A DNA stretch of 64,000 nucleotides, from contig CM070604.1 of assembly GCA_036346395.1 (NCBI GenBank), positions 50,433,662 through 50,497,661 of the forward strand, in the 5' to 3' direction. The translations under genes and the position numbers were made by a program. A model generated the notes under the pieces. That model did not search any database. It was not told where the DNA came from and saw only the letters and a program-made list of their open reading frames with translations. Within the stretch, counting starts at the first letter, position 1. Every line of letters starts with the position of its first letter. Shown piece after piece: positions 44,301-55,613 of this stretch. Source of the stretch: Hsuehochloa calcarea (Eukaryota > Streptophyta > Magnoliopsida > Poales > Poaceae).

Positions 44301-46109
44301 TGTGCTATATTAACTGCATTACCCTTCTTTTCTCTTGTGAATAGGTTCATAATTTCCCCTCGAGATTAAGATGCTAAACATTGATCCCATATATGTTGTC
44401 TAAACTTGTCATTGTCGGCAATTTGTAATGTACATGATATAATGATTTGAAATCATGCTCAGCATTTAACTGCCTCTTTACTAACTGACAGGGGATATAC
44501 ATGGCCAGTATTCTGATCTTCTTCGATTATTTGAGTATGGTGGCTTCCCACCGGAGGCGAACTATTTGTTTCTAGGTGATTACGTTGATCGTGGCAAGCA
44601 AAGTATAGAAACAATATGCCTTCTCCTTGCATATAAGATAAAGTACCCTGAGAATTTCTTTCTCCTTAGGGGAAACCATGAGTGCGCCTCTATCAATCGA
44701 ATCTATGGATTCTTTGATGAATGCAAGAGGAGGTTTAATGTCCGTCTCTGGAAAGTTTTTACCGATTGTTTTAACTGCCTCCCGGTGGCTGCACTTATTG
44801 ATGATAAGATCCTGTGCATGCATGGTGGTTTATCTCCTGAGTTAAAGAACATGGACCAGATACGCAACATTGCCCGCCCCATGGATGTTCCGGACCATGG
44901 TCTACTCTGTGATCTGCTATGGTCAGACCCTGATAAAGAAATCGAAGGCTGGGGTGAAAATGACAGGGGTGTGTCTTACACTTTCGGAGCTGATAAGGTT
45001 GCTGAGTTTCTACAGAAACATGACTTGGATCTGATCTGCAGAGCTCACCAGGTACTCATACTGATCTTGGAAGTACATTTTTCTAGCAAGTAACAACAGT
45101 TGTTTCATATGTGAATTTGTTCATCATTTAACTCAGTGCATGTTTTCATGTGACATCTCAATTAATGATGTTTGTATGTTTCTACATCAAGTAATTGCTG
45201 TATCAAGAATGGTTCAATCCCTGATTAAATGACTAATAACCATCTCTTGAATTTTAGAATTAAAAATGTTCTCCTTTAACTAAAAGCCCTTTATGTAAGA
45301 CGTTCTGATTTTTTTTTGGGTTGTAATTTGATGACCTTTGTTAAAGATGCCATAACTTTTGGTCTATATTGAACATGTATTTTGTTGAAAAAGAAGTACA
45401 GCAGTATATTGTTTCAGAACATTGACATGATAACAAAATATATACTTTTTATTGTTGCAAAAAACTTTCTAATCTGTAATTGAGGTAAAGGAACTACATG
45501 TATGTTCTTATTTAGGGTAACTTTGTCGTTAGGTATCGAAGACAACTGGTTATTATTTTTATTCATCATGCCAGCACTCTTGTGAAGTGTTTGAACCATT
45601 TATTGTGTGCAGGCCATGTGTCGTAAACCAGGTTAGGACTCACTGTAAAATCAATTTGCCTGGTATAATACGCTCTAATCCATGTAATTTGAACGTTAAC
45701 CATCAATCTAAACAGACCGGCACATTTTTCCCTTGTTCACTCCAATGTGTTTTTAAGGATAAAGCTGGAGCATCTAGAGCACTTTTCTCAGTGGATCTCT
45801 GCTATTGTGAATTCTTATTTTTGAGAAATTGTCTTTATTTGCCGATCACTGCTTTATACTGGAATATTCTCTGCACAGGTTGTGGAGGATGGTTATGAAT
45901 TCTTCGCTATGCGCCAACTTGTAACCATATTCTCAGCACCCAACTACTGTGGCGAGTTCGACAATGCTGGTGCTATGATGAGCATTGATGACTCCTTAAC
46001 ATGTTCATTCCAGATCCTTAAGCCTTCTGATAAGAAAGGAAAAGCAGGGGCTGGAAACGTTTCAAAACCTGGAACACCGCCTAGGAAGATAAAAATTAAT
46101 ATTATCTAG
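41320..46109 (+). CDS. PP1: Protein phosphatase 1 catalytic subunit (TOPP type), three exons
   Basis: A Ser/Thr phosphatase that removes phosphate with a two-metal centre. It acts in nucleus and cytosol with regulatory subunits. Exons: 41320-41497, 44492-45051 and 45879-46109, with GT/AG junctions (first intron phase 1, second phase 0). The product is 322 residues, normal for plant PP1. All metal and catalytic motifs are present: GDIHGQ (60-65), GDYVDRG (88-94), RGNHE (119-123), CMHGGLSP (168-175), RAHQ (243-246) and APNYCGEFDNAGAMM near the C-terminus. The tail KPGTPPRKIK has the TPPR motif typical of PP1, which excludes PP2A, PP4 and PP6. The start is the first ATG, and its N-terminus (DDVIRRLLEARGG) fits plant PP1. 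Exon 1 is strongly GC-rich and the later exons are not, a common grass pattern. The 2.99 kb first intron holds a transposon array. Confidence 0.96.
42300..42430 (+). repeat. hAT-like end with GCCTAGGCG repeats, inside PP1 intron 1
   Basis: Starts CAGTGTTCCCCTAGGTAGCG and continues with several CCTAGGCGG words. This is a pattern seen at ends of some plant hAT elements. The other end is not found. The LTR-element array begins right after it at 42431, so that array may have truncated it. Confidence 0.4.
42643..43004 (+). repeat. LTR copy 1 of the intronic array
   Basis: 362 bp, TGTTAGAAATAATTTGG to GTTTGCGTAAACA, followed by the primer-binding site. Scattered differences from copy 2 suggest an old insertion. 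Confidence 0.85.
43856..44217 (+). repeat. LTR copy 2 of the intronic array
   Basis: 362 bp, TGTTAGAAATAAGTTGG to GCGTACTCTAACA. The following bases (ATATT) have no partner at the left end of the array, so no target duplication can be assigned. Confidence 0.85.
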
Positions 46110-47026
46110 GCAGATTCTCTCTAATATGAACTGACAAATTGTGATGGAGTACTCCCCAAACTTGTTATGCTAAGATTTTAGGTGCGCACAACACCATGTT
46201 GAAATGTCAACCTCTGTACCTGTCTTTTCACGGTCTGATGCAGATATCTCCTGACATTATTCCCACTGAAAAGATCATACTTCGGAACCAAAAACCATAC
46301 GTCGGAAGTTAATTTTTTGTGTGGACTACTTATTTCTTCTTACTCTGTTACACATGTCAAAATGTTTTATGCATGTGGAGGCATCGGGAACATGATCTTG
46401 GGACAGAGATTGCTAGTCTTATGTATATTTTGTTATGTTTTGTATTATGTTTTACCTGTAAAGCTGTCTTTGAAAATGACTGACTAGCTGTAGTGAATGT
46501 CTTTCTTTGATGCCGATGGCAGAGAATGACTAAACGTGTACACTAACAGTTGACTAAACGTATACACTAACAGTTAAAAGTCGTTTTCCTTGCGATAGGA
46601 TGATTTTTGCCATTGCTATTTTAAGCAGATGGTTTGGTAAGCCTGAATATTATGTTTTTTTTTTAAATACGCTTGGCTAGGTACTCAAGTGAAACCATGT
46701 TGTCGACTGCTCTTTTTTGGGTGATGAGGTCATGATATTTACTGTCCAGTCGATTGTGATAGCATTTGTATTCTATTTATGAATGAAGAATACTTAGGGC
46801 GATGCCGAAAGGGGGGGGGAATCTTTGGAAGTAGTACTCCAGCTCTTTACCCAGAGTCCGTTCCTCTGCCATTAAGCCCGTTCGGGACACAAGCACACAA
46901 CGTTCTCACCATAATTTGGATGTTTAATCACCATAACAATCTCAAAGGTTTCTCTAGAATTCATGTGTTCAAGACACGGAAAGCCGGAGAGGCGTCAAAC
47001 ATTTTCCAGTAGCTCTGCTCTAGAAA
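46110..47026 (+). other. PP1 3' untranslated region and downstream spacer
   Basis: The first few hundred bases after the PP1 stop are T-rich and probably form the 3' untranslated region up to about 46500. I see no canonical AATAAA at a convincing position. Beyond that nothing is recognised except a G9 run near 46811. Confidence 0.45.
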
Positions 47027-47056
47027 ATATTAATGCTATACACGCGATGTTTTTAT

Positions 47057-47097
47057 CGTTATACACGAGTGTATGACGTTCGTTATACACGAGTGTA
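47057..47097. repeat. Short direct repeat CGTTATACACGAGTGTA
   Basis: The 17-mer occurs at 47057-47073 and 47081-47097, 24 bases apart. It borders a GC-rich block. Confidence 0.8.
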
Positions 47098-47251
47098 CGA
47101 TGCACGTAGCAGTTGGGTGGACGCTGCACGCGGAGCCGTAGTCGGGCAGAGGTGTGGTTGTAGTCGGGAGGAGGCGTTGGCGGCTGGGCGAGGTCGAAGG
47201 AGGGGGTGGCTGGCCGGCCAGCCATTGTCTTGACAGCTGGGCCCCGGAGGA

Positions 47252-47305
47252 GGGTGGTCGGCGAGCTCGTCGGAGGAGGGGTGGTCGGCGAGCTCGTCGG
47301 AGGAG
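47252..47305. repeat. 27-bp tandem duplication in a GC-rich block
   Basis: Two perfect adjacent copies of a 27-bp unit starting GGGTGGTCGGCGAGCTCG (47252-47278 and 47279-47305). The whole block 47110-47440 is GGAGG/CGG-rich, so long frames on both strands are compositional. Confidence 0.8.
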
Positions 47306-47440
47306 GGAGGTGACGCACGGGTTGATCGGAGGAGGCGGGCGGAGGCGCGCTGGCCGATTGGAGTCGGAGGAGGGAGACGGCACGAGGGCACGGTCGGAGT
47401 CGGGGTGGGAGGGGGCAGGCGCGGTACGCGAAGCATGTAA

Positions 47441-48439
47441 GGCAATTGGAAATATTTGCAAAGTTGTTTTGTGTGTAGCATAGGTATAGATTATAAGGAA
47501 TGTGCGATGATTTGGGATTCATATTCACTTGTTATGTACTAGGAGATATTGTGGTTATAGGAGGCAACCTCAATGCAGTACAAGGGTTTGATCCTACGTA
47601 CGCGTGGCAATGTACAAGTGTCGCTTTGTTTTTGTCATGGTTTATAACACTTTGCACTGTTCTAATCTGAATTTTACTTTCTGTTTGTTTCATGAAGAAA
47701 AATCAAATCCATATACGTTTTGAACTGCAATGTATTGAATCTGTTGTAGCCGTCACAATCTAGTGCTGAGAGACGAAGAAGCAACAAAAAAGCCTTCGAC
47801 TTTGTTTTGGCGAGTAGCAAAGGTATCTCAATCAAAATAAACACATGAAGCTGTGCGATTTCAATGTTGATGCAGCTCATCGGTCAGTGCTTCCCACTCT
47901 GATGGTTCTTCAACTCTGACAAAGATTTACCATGTTGGACTCTTTGTGGCTAACTAGCTCTGAAGAGGCAACCTGAACATCCTACATTTGGCAAAGGATG
48001 ATTCTAACTTTTATTTTATGTTGCATTCGAGAAGAGAAATCCAATTCATATACTTTTCGAACTGCAATGTGGAGGTTCCACTTGTACCTGACGCGGTCAA
48101 ATGTTGAAATTGAAATAAGCGACAAAGAACCTACACGTAAGAAAAGCTGTCACAAACTACTCACCGCCAAGTAGGCCTTTTAATTTACATAAATACATTA
48201 TGACCTGCAATGCATAGAATCTACTTGCAACTGAAGCAAAACTAGCGTTGAAAGTTGAAACTAAAAAAGAGACAATAACTACACATAAGCAAAAGTGTCA
48301 TCGATCACATTTACAAGAAGAAAAAAACAACCCATATACATTTTGAAACTGAAACACGTGAGATCCGCTTGCAACCGACGCGACCCACCGTTAAATATGA
48401 AGGAAGCGACAAAGTACCTAGGCGTAAAAAGTTATTCTA
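47441..48439. other. Intergenic DNA, no gene seen
   Basis: AT-rich. A loosely repeated phrase (ATCCATATACGTTTTGAACTGCAATG at 47706-47731, with variants near 48046 and 48333) recurs about every 300 bp. This suggests an old low-copy tandem or satellite-like structure. Confidence 0.4.
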
Positions 48440-48700
48440 GTTTTTTTTATGAATGCTCACCGACAAAGTTATCCTAATTTGTGTTTTAATGGATGGTTGA
48501 GGAGTGGATGGGATAATCCCATTCAACTTTTGAGGTTATACTTGTGTTTGGTTGAGTGGATGAACCAACTCATACCGCTCCGCGCATCTCACTTCCCCCA
48601 TGGGCTTGTTTCTATCTCTCACTGTGTGCCTTCCTTCCCAATCTGAAGGTATGGAACAGATAGCTAGCCCCAAAATCACTTGATGGTTTGATGGATCGGT
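48440..48700. mobile_element. MITE-like arm, left
   Basis: Contains GGATGGTTGAGGAGTGGATG, GTGTTTGGTTGAGTGGATGA and similar phrases. These are the inverse of the CATCC..CCAACCAAAC phrases in 49440-49680 and in the MITE at 25372-25922. The boundaries are not defined. Confidence 0.4.
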
Positions 48701-49129
48701 GCTAGATGATGGTAGATCTGTTATGATTTCTCTCTGAAATTTCTTGTTCGCCATTCATACAAACATTGAGATGAGATAGGCTTAGATGAGATCTCTCTCT
48801 GAACTCTCTTCATGTGTTGTCAATGAAGAAGTATACAAGCAGAAGGCAATGTATGAGTATGACTAGTGCCCAAGATTTGTTGTTTATCTGATCAGAAGAA
48901 TCAGAACTTGCACACATAATAATATTTGATGTCGAAGATATATGGAGCTAACTAGCACGATCCCAATCAGTAGCTAGCCCTGATGCTATATGTTCAACTG
49001 GATGCGTGAGGCTTTTGTACTCCTGAAATGAATGGATCTTGTATTTGTACTCGGTGCTTATTGCCTTTGTTTTGTACCGCTGAATGAATGAACGAAAATG
49101 AGCAAAATTGCCTTTGTAGCTTCTGGATT

Positions 49130-49380
49130 TTTCTTTCTTTCATACTGATGAGTAAGGATTCAAAGCTCCAGCACCTTGCTCAAGCTCTCAGAACTCACTG
49201 GTCATGACAGTGCTCCAATGCTTTGTGCCCATGTCGGAGTTCAGCATCCCACTTACAGTCTTGGCAGCGAGAGGTGAGCCTTTGAGCTTGTGTGCAATCT
49301 TCTTGCCAATGATCACCAATTCAGGATGGCCCGCAGGGTCTTCATCACCGAATGCAAATTGCTTGAAGAGCAACCAATAA
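49130..49380 (-). pseudogene. NB-ARC (NBS-LRR resistance protein) gene fragment
   Basis: The minus frame (from about 49380) reads LLFKQFAFGDEDPAGHPELV, IIGKKIAHKLKGSPLAAKTV and MLNSDMGTKHWSTVMTSEF. This is the NB-ARC segment around the GLPLA motif (here GSPLA), found in grass CC-NBS-LRR proteins of the RGA type. The W-E-L continuation is interrupted by a stop (SEF-stop-ELEQG). Only about 80 codons survive, without P-loop or LRR. It lies between two MITE-like arms and was probably captured or stranded. Confidence 0.72.
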
Positions 49381-49431
49381 TAGATAGTAGTGTTTGCTTT
49401 ACCTCTTATTTACAATAGTTGTTAATACAAG

Positions 49432-49680
49432 TTGGGACTTAGAATTTTTGGTCACCAATATGTGGAGGGGGTAATCTTACCATATCCTATACATAGGTTA
49501 TTACAACTAATCTCATCCCTCCATCCAAACACATACTTGGATGATCTCATCCACTTTCATCCCACCGACCAAACACAAACTTGTATCATCCTATCCACTC
49601 ATTCAAACAACCAACTTGGGTAACCTAAAACCTCCCATCCACCCTCGTCGATGTAACCAAACACTAGTGCCAAGCCCAAC
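49432..49680. mobile_element. MITE-like arm, right
   Basis: Repeated phrases CATCCCTCCATCCAAACACA, CATCCCACCGACCAAACACA and CATCCTATCCACTCATTCAA resemble the interior of the MITE at 25372-25922. Together with 48440-48700 it could be the second end of one larger element, but matching termini were not proved. Confidence 0.45.
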
Positions 49681-49987
49681 TGTCCGCCGCTACATCGAAA
49701 ATTTCGTACTACTAGTTGAATGCTCGTGCTTTGTTACAGACAAATAAATCATAGCCGCTAGGTGCATTATTCAACTCATTACAATGTCTTAAAACCACAT
49801 AGGTGAATATTTTGAAAATATTTGATTGTTGATCGGGATTAATCGACACATTATTAGAACATGAGTAATTAACATACCATTATGTGATTACCGATAACCT
49901 ACTTTAGCATATCACACGTGCATAAGACTAAGAGAACTTTTCATTGCTGGACGACCTTGATTTAATTTGTGTCTTACCTCTATGAAA

Positions 49988-50355
49988 TGTTGCAAATTAA
50001 TCTAGACTTGCCAAGTAATAGGGCGTTAGGATCCTGATGCAATCAACATCAGATCAAATTAGTTTGTTTCCTTTGTTAGACTTTCCATGTTTAGTATTTG
50101 GCTTGGTTAGTAAGTTAATTAGGTAGTCTTTAAAAGGACATGTAATCAAATGTGTTTGATAAGCAATAGAGAAAGAAGAAGAAAATCAGAAAATGTTGCA
50201 GCAGTTTGTGCAACACTGAATCTTCCTACTATTCGCTTCCTGCGTACGAGAGTTCCAGAGCCTCGCGTGTGTGTGTCTTGTATCCATCGTGAGCATTGAG
50301 TTCCACTACGTGATTGCTAGCCTCCAGCGTGAGTCTTCATCGGTTTGGACCAACA
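49988..50355 (+). repeat. 5' LTR of the outer Copia element
   Basis: 368 bp, TGTTGCAAATTAATCTAGAC to TTTGGACCAACA. Same length as 59762-60129. Confidence 0.93.
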
Positions 50356-50370
50356 ATTGGTATCAGAGCC

Positions 50371-50766
50371 ATGCCGAGGACAAGGTCGGTGTCACCGTCG
50401 GGCTGCACCATCATCGCCGGCGGTGGTCCGTCGAGAGTGCCGGGAAGAGAAAGCAACGTCTCTCTTCAATACTCTATGTTGAGCAACAACAACTACTGTG
50501 AGTGGGCAATCAAGATGAATGTGTTCATAAATGCCCAAAGTGTTTGGGAAGCTATGGTGGCTGACGATGTTGATGAGCGTAAAGATCAGATGGCCCTTGG
50601 GGCCATCTTCCAAGGAGTCCCGGAGGAGATTCTCCTCCTACTCGCCGAAAAGAAGACGACGAAAGCTGCGTGGGACACGCGAAAGATGATATATGTCAGC
50701 ACTGACCGCATCAAAGAGGCACGCGTGTAGACCCTCAAGAGCGAGTTTGAGGGTTTGCACATGAAG
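50371..50766 (+). pseudogene. 5' part of Copia gag (UBN2/DUF4219 type), broken
   Basis: ATG at 50371 just after the primer-binding site. The product has YSMLSNNNYCEWAIKMNVFI (the opening of Copia Gag), then AQSVWEAMVADDVDERKDQM, IFQGVPEEILLLLAEKKTTK and AAWDT. A TAG stop at 50728-50730 ends it early. After this stop the same frame goes on into FEGLHMKE, up to the insertion point of the solo LTR at 50772. Confidence 0.85.
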
Positions 50767-52483
50767 GAAACTGTAACATTCCAAAATTTGCTTTCTCTAA
50801 AATTTAATTTTAAATTAATTAATTAAAAATGTCTGAATTTTATTTGGATCTTATCTGTATTTTATATGTAATTCTAGAAGAAAATATCAAAATTCCAATT
50901 TCCCACTCAAATCCCAAAACTCCATTTCTAAGCTAAATTCCAAATTCCAATTCTGAAAATTCAAATTTAAATCTTCAAAAAAATATTCGTTCTAGTTTCT
51001 CGATCCAATCTATCTTTTTCACTTCTCTTTTTTTTCTTTTAAAAATATTTAAAAAATCTAATTCACATTTGGTCACCAAAACAAATTCTACTCCCTTAAC
51101 AAGCTCGCTTAACTGCACAAAGCCCTTCAATGTGTTACAACAATTCTTTCTCTTTCAATTGTTTGCATCTTCTATTTTACTATGATATTATTTATTCTTT
51201 ATATCTCCTATCCATCTTCTTCCTCCCATAGCTTCTTCATGTGCGTGTTTTTCTTCCCGAGCCGGCCACCGCGCCTCCATGGTAGCCTACCTTGCCGGCC
51301 GCAGCCGACCTCACCGCCGGCCGTACCTCGCCGTGCTGCCCTCATCCCTGGCCACCCGCTCCACCTTCCCCTCCCCTTTCTCTTGTGCAGCCCACACCGT
51401 GCAACCCTAGCCAAGGTGAGCTCCAACAGATCCCATGGTCGCTACTACCATTTCTCCTCGTTCTCCCACTCAAACATCCAAAATCAATTCCGTTTGAAGC
51501 ATAATGACCGTGTCTTTATTACCCACATCATACAACCATCAATTTTATGTTTCCACCAACAATTGCATTAAATTTGGCCATTTCTTCCCGTTCTTCTTTT
51601 GCAAACAGAAAATTGAAGCATTATTCCCCGGTTGTTTTTCATCAACTCAAGCGTCCCCTTCGCATTATAAAGTGAGCATCATGTGTTCCCATCTCTCCTC
51701 TTCGATTCACCTCAAACCTTACCCCCTAATTCTCTTTTGTTTGCCCGGAACAAGCGACGCCACCCGATGTCTTCCCGAAGTCCGGCGACATCGCCTTCGT
51801 GTTGTTCTTCCTCTCCGGTGATCCGCCGACTAAGGTGACCGCGTTATAACGTGTTTCCGGTATCACTCTTCAAATCCCCCACCTCGTTTCATCTTCTTCG
51901 TTGCTGAGAAGCCCCGCCACCGCAAGCTCTTCGTCGCCGACCATGGCAACCATGGCTACACCTCCTCGGCCACTCCCGAGCTGAACCGACCATGCCATCG
52001 CGATCCCATGCCGTGCCTGTGCCCGTGCTCACCTTCCCTCGCCGACACCGACGCCCGAGCACCGCCGTCCCATGCAAGCCGCCATCGCCATGGCTCTGTG
52101 CTCCCTGTTTGACATGAATTGCAATTCCAGAAACATTAGTTATTTATCTAGTCATGTCCAGAAGCTTTGTATGTGTTCATTTTTTATGATAATTGATTTT
52201 TCCAGAAATTTGTTCTCTCTCATACAAACTCCAAATCCATCAATTCTTTCTCCTAAATTCATCTAGATTCATTCTCTAATTTCTAGTATTTATTTTATAA
52301 TTTTTAGTTTTATTTAATTTTTGCTTTTTATTTTGTCCAATTCGCGTGTAGAGTCTGACGTCGCCGACGCGAGTTTGGAACAACAGGAAGTGCTTCCCTC
52401 CAACGTCATTGAAGGCGAGTATCCTTTGACCACTTTGAACCTATAATTTGTAAATTATGTTTTCAGTTTTAAAGTTATGCATT

Positions 52484-53424
52484 TGATGCGAACATCCTTA
52501 GCTATGTTGTTCCGTATAGTGTTTTCAATTCATCAAGTACCTCGAACAACATGATCTTACTAAAAGAGTTCAAAAATATGAGAAGCTTATCCAATAGGTG
52601 AATATGTTCCCTGAATTTCCTTTTAAATTAGTAGAGAATATTATACTGCCTAATATCGGGTTATCGCTTGTTGTCAGGTTTCAAGCCGAAGGTTTATTGA
52701 AAGACAAAGAACACGATGCTTCTTAGGGCGTTTTGCTTCTTACAAAAAAGGCATGCAAACCATGGGACGTAGGGGCGCATGAGATGAACAATAGATGGTG
52801 CCACACTGATATTGAAGTTCACGATGATCTTCGCAGAAACTCGGAAGGATCTAGAATAAACAATATATATATTTGGAAATCTTATCAAGTCTATTTTCCA
52901 ATGGATCAAACGACATGTGATTTGGAGCTTTCTATAACAAGTTATGGCTATTCGAGTACATGTTGCACATTCAGATCGACCGACGCGCGAGAGTTGACAA
53001 AGTTGATGATTTCGTGGGTTGTACGATATCTTGGAGGATATCTAGCTATGCCATGACTTTCCAAAGGTTTACAAGAGTCTCTTTCTCAAGTTTCACACAA
53101 ATACAAGAGTCTGTAACCTCAGACCACGATTAAAGATTTTGATTGTTTTTTGCATCAACGCTTGATTCTTCCAAGAAGTTTGGTGAAGGCCAACGACTTG
53201 AAGGGGAATATGGCGCTTTCTTCCAAAGACCGTTCTATCTTTCCATTGAGAATTGAGGGATCGGTAAAACTCCACTTGGTGGTCGGGTGGAGTACACGTG
53301 AGTTTAGATGAATTAAAGAGTTGCAAGTTCATGCATTGGCATCGGATTAGCAACTACGATTTGTCAAGTCAAGCGTGCAAGTTATATTCGATCCTACGTC
53401 GAGAAGATCGGGTACCCCGTATCA
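52484..53424 (+). repeat. 5' LTR of inner gypsy element (shorter)
   Basis: 941 bp. Matches the 3' LTR closely at both ends but lacks an internal stretch of about 410 bp. The break is near 53112, where ACAAGAGTC joins TGTAACCTCAGACC. Confidence 0.9.
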
Positions 53425-53862
53425 TCTTGGTATCAGAGCTCCGTTGACTCGGTAGGATCTTTATCCAGTTATCTAATTTTTTTCCCTATACACGAAAAGG
53501 CCATACAAAAAAATTCTTTCAACCGTAGTATTTAATTTGTTATTCTAGTGAGTTTTGATAAGTTTTTGTCCATTAGAATCAAGTTTAGTTTGCTGATATT
53601 GAATTCTTTTGCGTTGATTTTTATTTGAGCCTAGTTTAATTTTTTTAGTCGTGTTTATAAAAAAACACAAAAGAAGTGAGACACCAATTTATCCTTTGTG
53701 AACCTTTCAATCCTTTTGTGAATACTTTGAACCTATCTAAGACTATCTAAATCGTTGCTTAGGGTTGCATATTAATATTTGTGTTCTTGCAATTGTTCAA
53801 GGATCAAAAGGTAGGAAAATTTTTGCTCATTTTGGTAGAACAAGAATTTTGGCCATAGTTCA

Positions 53863-53948
53863 AAAAAAAGGAAGGAAAAAGAGAAGAGAAAAAAAGAAGA
53901 AGAGAAAAAGAAAAGAGAAAAGGAAAAGGAGAAAAGGAAAAAGAAAGT
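53863..53948 (+). repeat. 86-bp almost pure purine tract in the leader of the inner element
   Basis: AAAAAAAAGGAAGG continues as A/G-only sequence (AAGAGAAGA, GGAAAAGGAG and similar) until GCAAGG. Frames across it give Lys/Arg/Glu runs on plus and Phe/Leu/Ser runs on minus; neither is a real protein. Confidence 0.85.
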
Positions 53949-54482
53949 GCAAGGCCGAACCATAAACTTGAGCAAAAAAAAACCACTCATTCTTGATTCA
54001 TTTGTTAGAATATCAATATTTTGTGCAATCTTGTGCCCTAGTTTCATTATTTGCAACTAGCTAGTGTCTTTCTTTAACTTGTGCAATACGAGTTATTTTG
54101 TTCTTCGCTTATATCTTACATAGCTCATTCCTTGATTGCATTAAGTTCCAATATCTTCGTGTGAGTTACTTTGTTTTTCACTTATATCTTTGTGATCGGC
54201 AACTAGGCATTGAATTCTAGTTTGGATAATTACTTAGCTTTACAATACCTTGAATTTTCAAATTAAGTATGTATCCATACCAAGCTCCACATAACATCCG
54301 TTGTCATGCTTTGACTCACTCTTGAAATTCGCTCATTTCTCACGTTGTTTTAAACTGTAATATCAAGTGTGAGCTTGTCACCTCAATTCACTTCGGAAAG
54401 GTAATAATGTAATTTGGTAAGACAAGTGAGTTTGAGAGATACACATACACTTACATACATATTCTTTGCTTTGCTACTAACA

Positions 54483-55226
54483 ATGGCAGATCACGAGTAT
54501 ACTTATTTTCGCTTTTATGGTAGTAATGATCCAGAGGAGTATCTTGAGTGGGTACAAAACATGGAGTTCGAGTTTGAATCCCAGAAGTTCGAATCAGAAG
54601 CCAAGGAAGTGAGAGTGGCCACTATATTTTTTACGGACTATGCCTCTAGTTGGTGGCAACAACTAAGTGGACAACGATTCATTACATCTTGGGTCTATTT
54701 AAAAAGGATCATGAGAAGAGAATTTGTTCCATCCTATTATGTGTGGGAACTACTAAGTCATGTGGAGAGCATTACACAAGTATGCAAAGTTGTCCAAGAT
54801 TACTATATTGAGTTGAATCATGCAATGCGCCGTGCTAATATCACTAGTGCATATCAAGAAAAGACATACTTCAAAGCAGGCTTGAATTATTAGATCGTTG
54901 CTGCACTTCAAGATGAATATTTTCGTAGTATGCAAGATCTTGTGAAATATACTATGAAGGCGGAAAAGAGACTTAAAGACATGCAAGCATATCAAATAAA
55001 TCTACGCCAGCTCTTTAGTTCTTATTCATCCACTAGTGTGTCACTTGAGAAGAAGATCGAGCATGGGAATTTTTCTTCGACCGAGGTGATGAGTAGTGCT
55101 GCCCCGTCACAACCTGCAACACGTGAGGTGGCCGTGGTTGGTGGTTGTTGTGCCATTGCTAGCCCATGGTCTTACAAGGATGAGATGTATCAAAACGCAT
55201 GTGAGAATGAGAGCCACATAGCCTAA
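54483..55226 (+). pseudogene. gag of the inner gypsy element, one in-frame stop
   Basis: ATG 54483 (MADHEY). The frame shows the retrotransposon Gag domain: FYGSNDPEEYLEWVQNMEF, VRVATIFFTDYASSWWQQL, RIMRREFVPSYYVWELLSHV and CKVVQDYYIELNHAMRRANI. A TAG at 54891-54893 interrupts it. The same frame continues with MQDLVKYTMKAEKRLKDMQA, which is still Gag-like, to the stop after 55226. No CCHC knuckle was found. One stop in otherwise intact sequence suggests modest age. Confidence 0.85.
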
Positions 55227-55613
55227 TTGAGTGAGAGTGATAAAAAGAGTGAGCTGTGTGATTCCACCATATGCGAGGTTGAGAGCATCCCAGTTGAGAG
55301 TATGAGAGATACACCAAAAGAAAAGAGAGAGAGATGATAGAACAAGTAAGATTATTTTTGAACCTAACAACTTACTCTCTATTTCTAGTGTTGTATCCCA
55401 CATTGTGCAGGTGGACCAAGCAAATAAGGAGTTGGACATTCAAGAGCCCTCACCATTGGAAGAGAATGATGAAGAGATAACTATAGTTGGAGAGGGAATG
55501 CCTGCTACCCCGTGGTTACATGATGACATTACGATGCCTGCGGCACCTCATCAACTGAGGAGGACGATCAAGGTAATACTATTTGTACTAAATCGATAGA
55601 TCATCAAGACAAG

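Noticed and set aside
41320..46109. PP1 gene as PP2A, PP4, PP6 or a BSL-type phosphatase
   Set aside because: The C-terminal TPPR tail and CMHGGLSPEL favour PP1; there is no YFL C-terminus (PP2A/4/6) and no Kelch domain (BSL).
46995..47528. 177-codon minus ORF (Pro/Arg/Thr-rich)
   Set aside because: Generated by the 27-bp tandem repeat and GGAGG-rich sequence; not a protein family I recognise.
53772..54056. Phe/Ser/Leu-rich minus ORF resembling a membrane protein
   Set aside because: It is the complement of the pure purine tract; hydrophobicity is an artefact of TTT/TTC/CTT codons.
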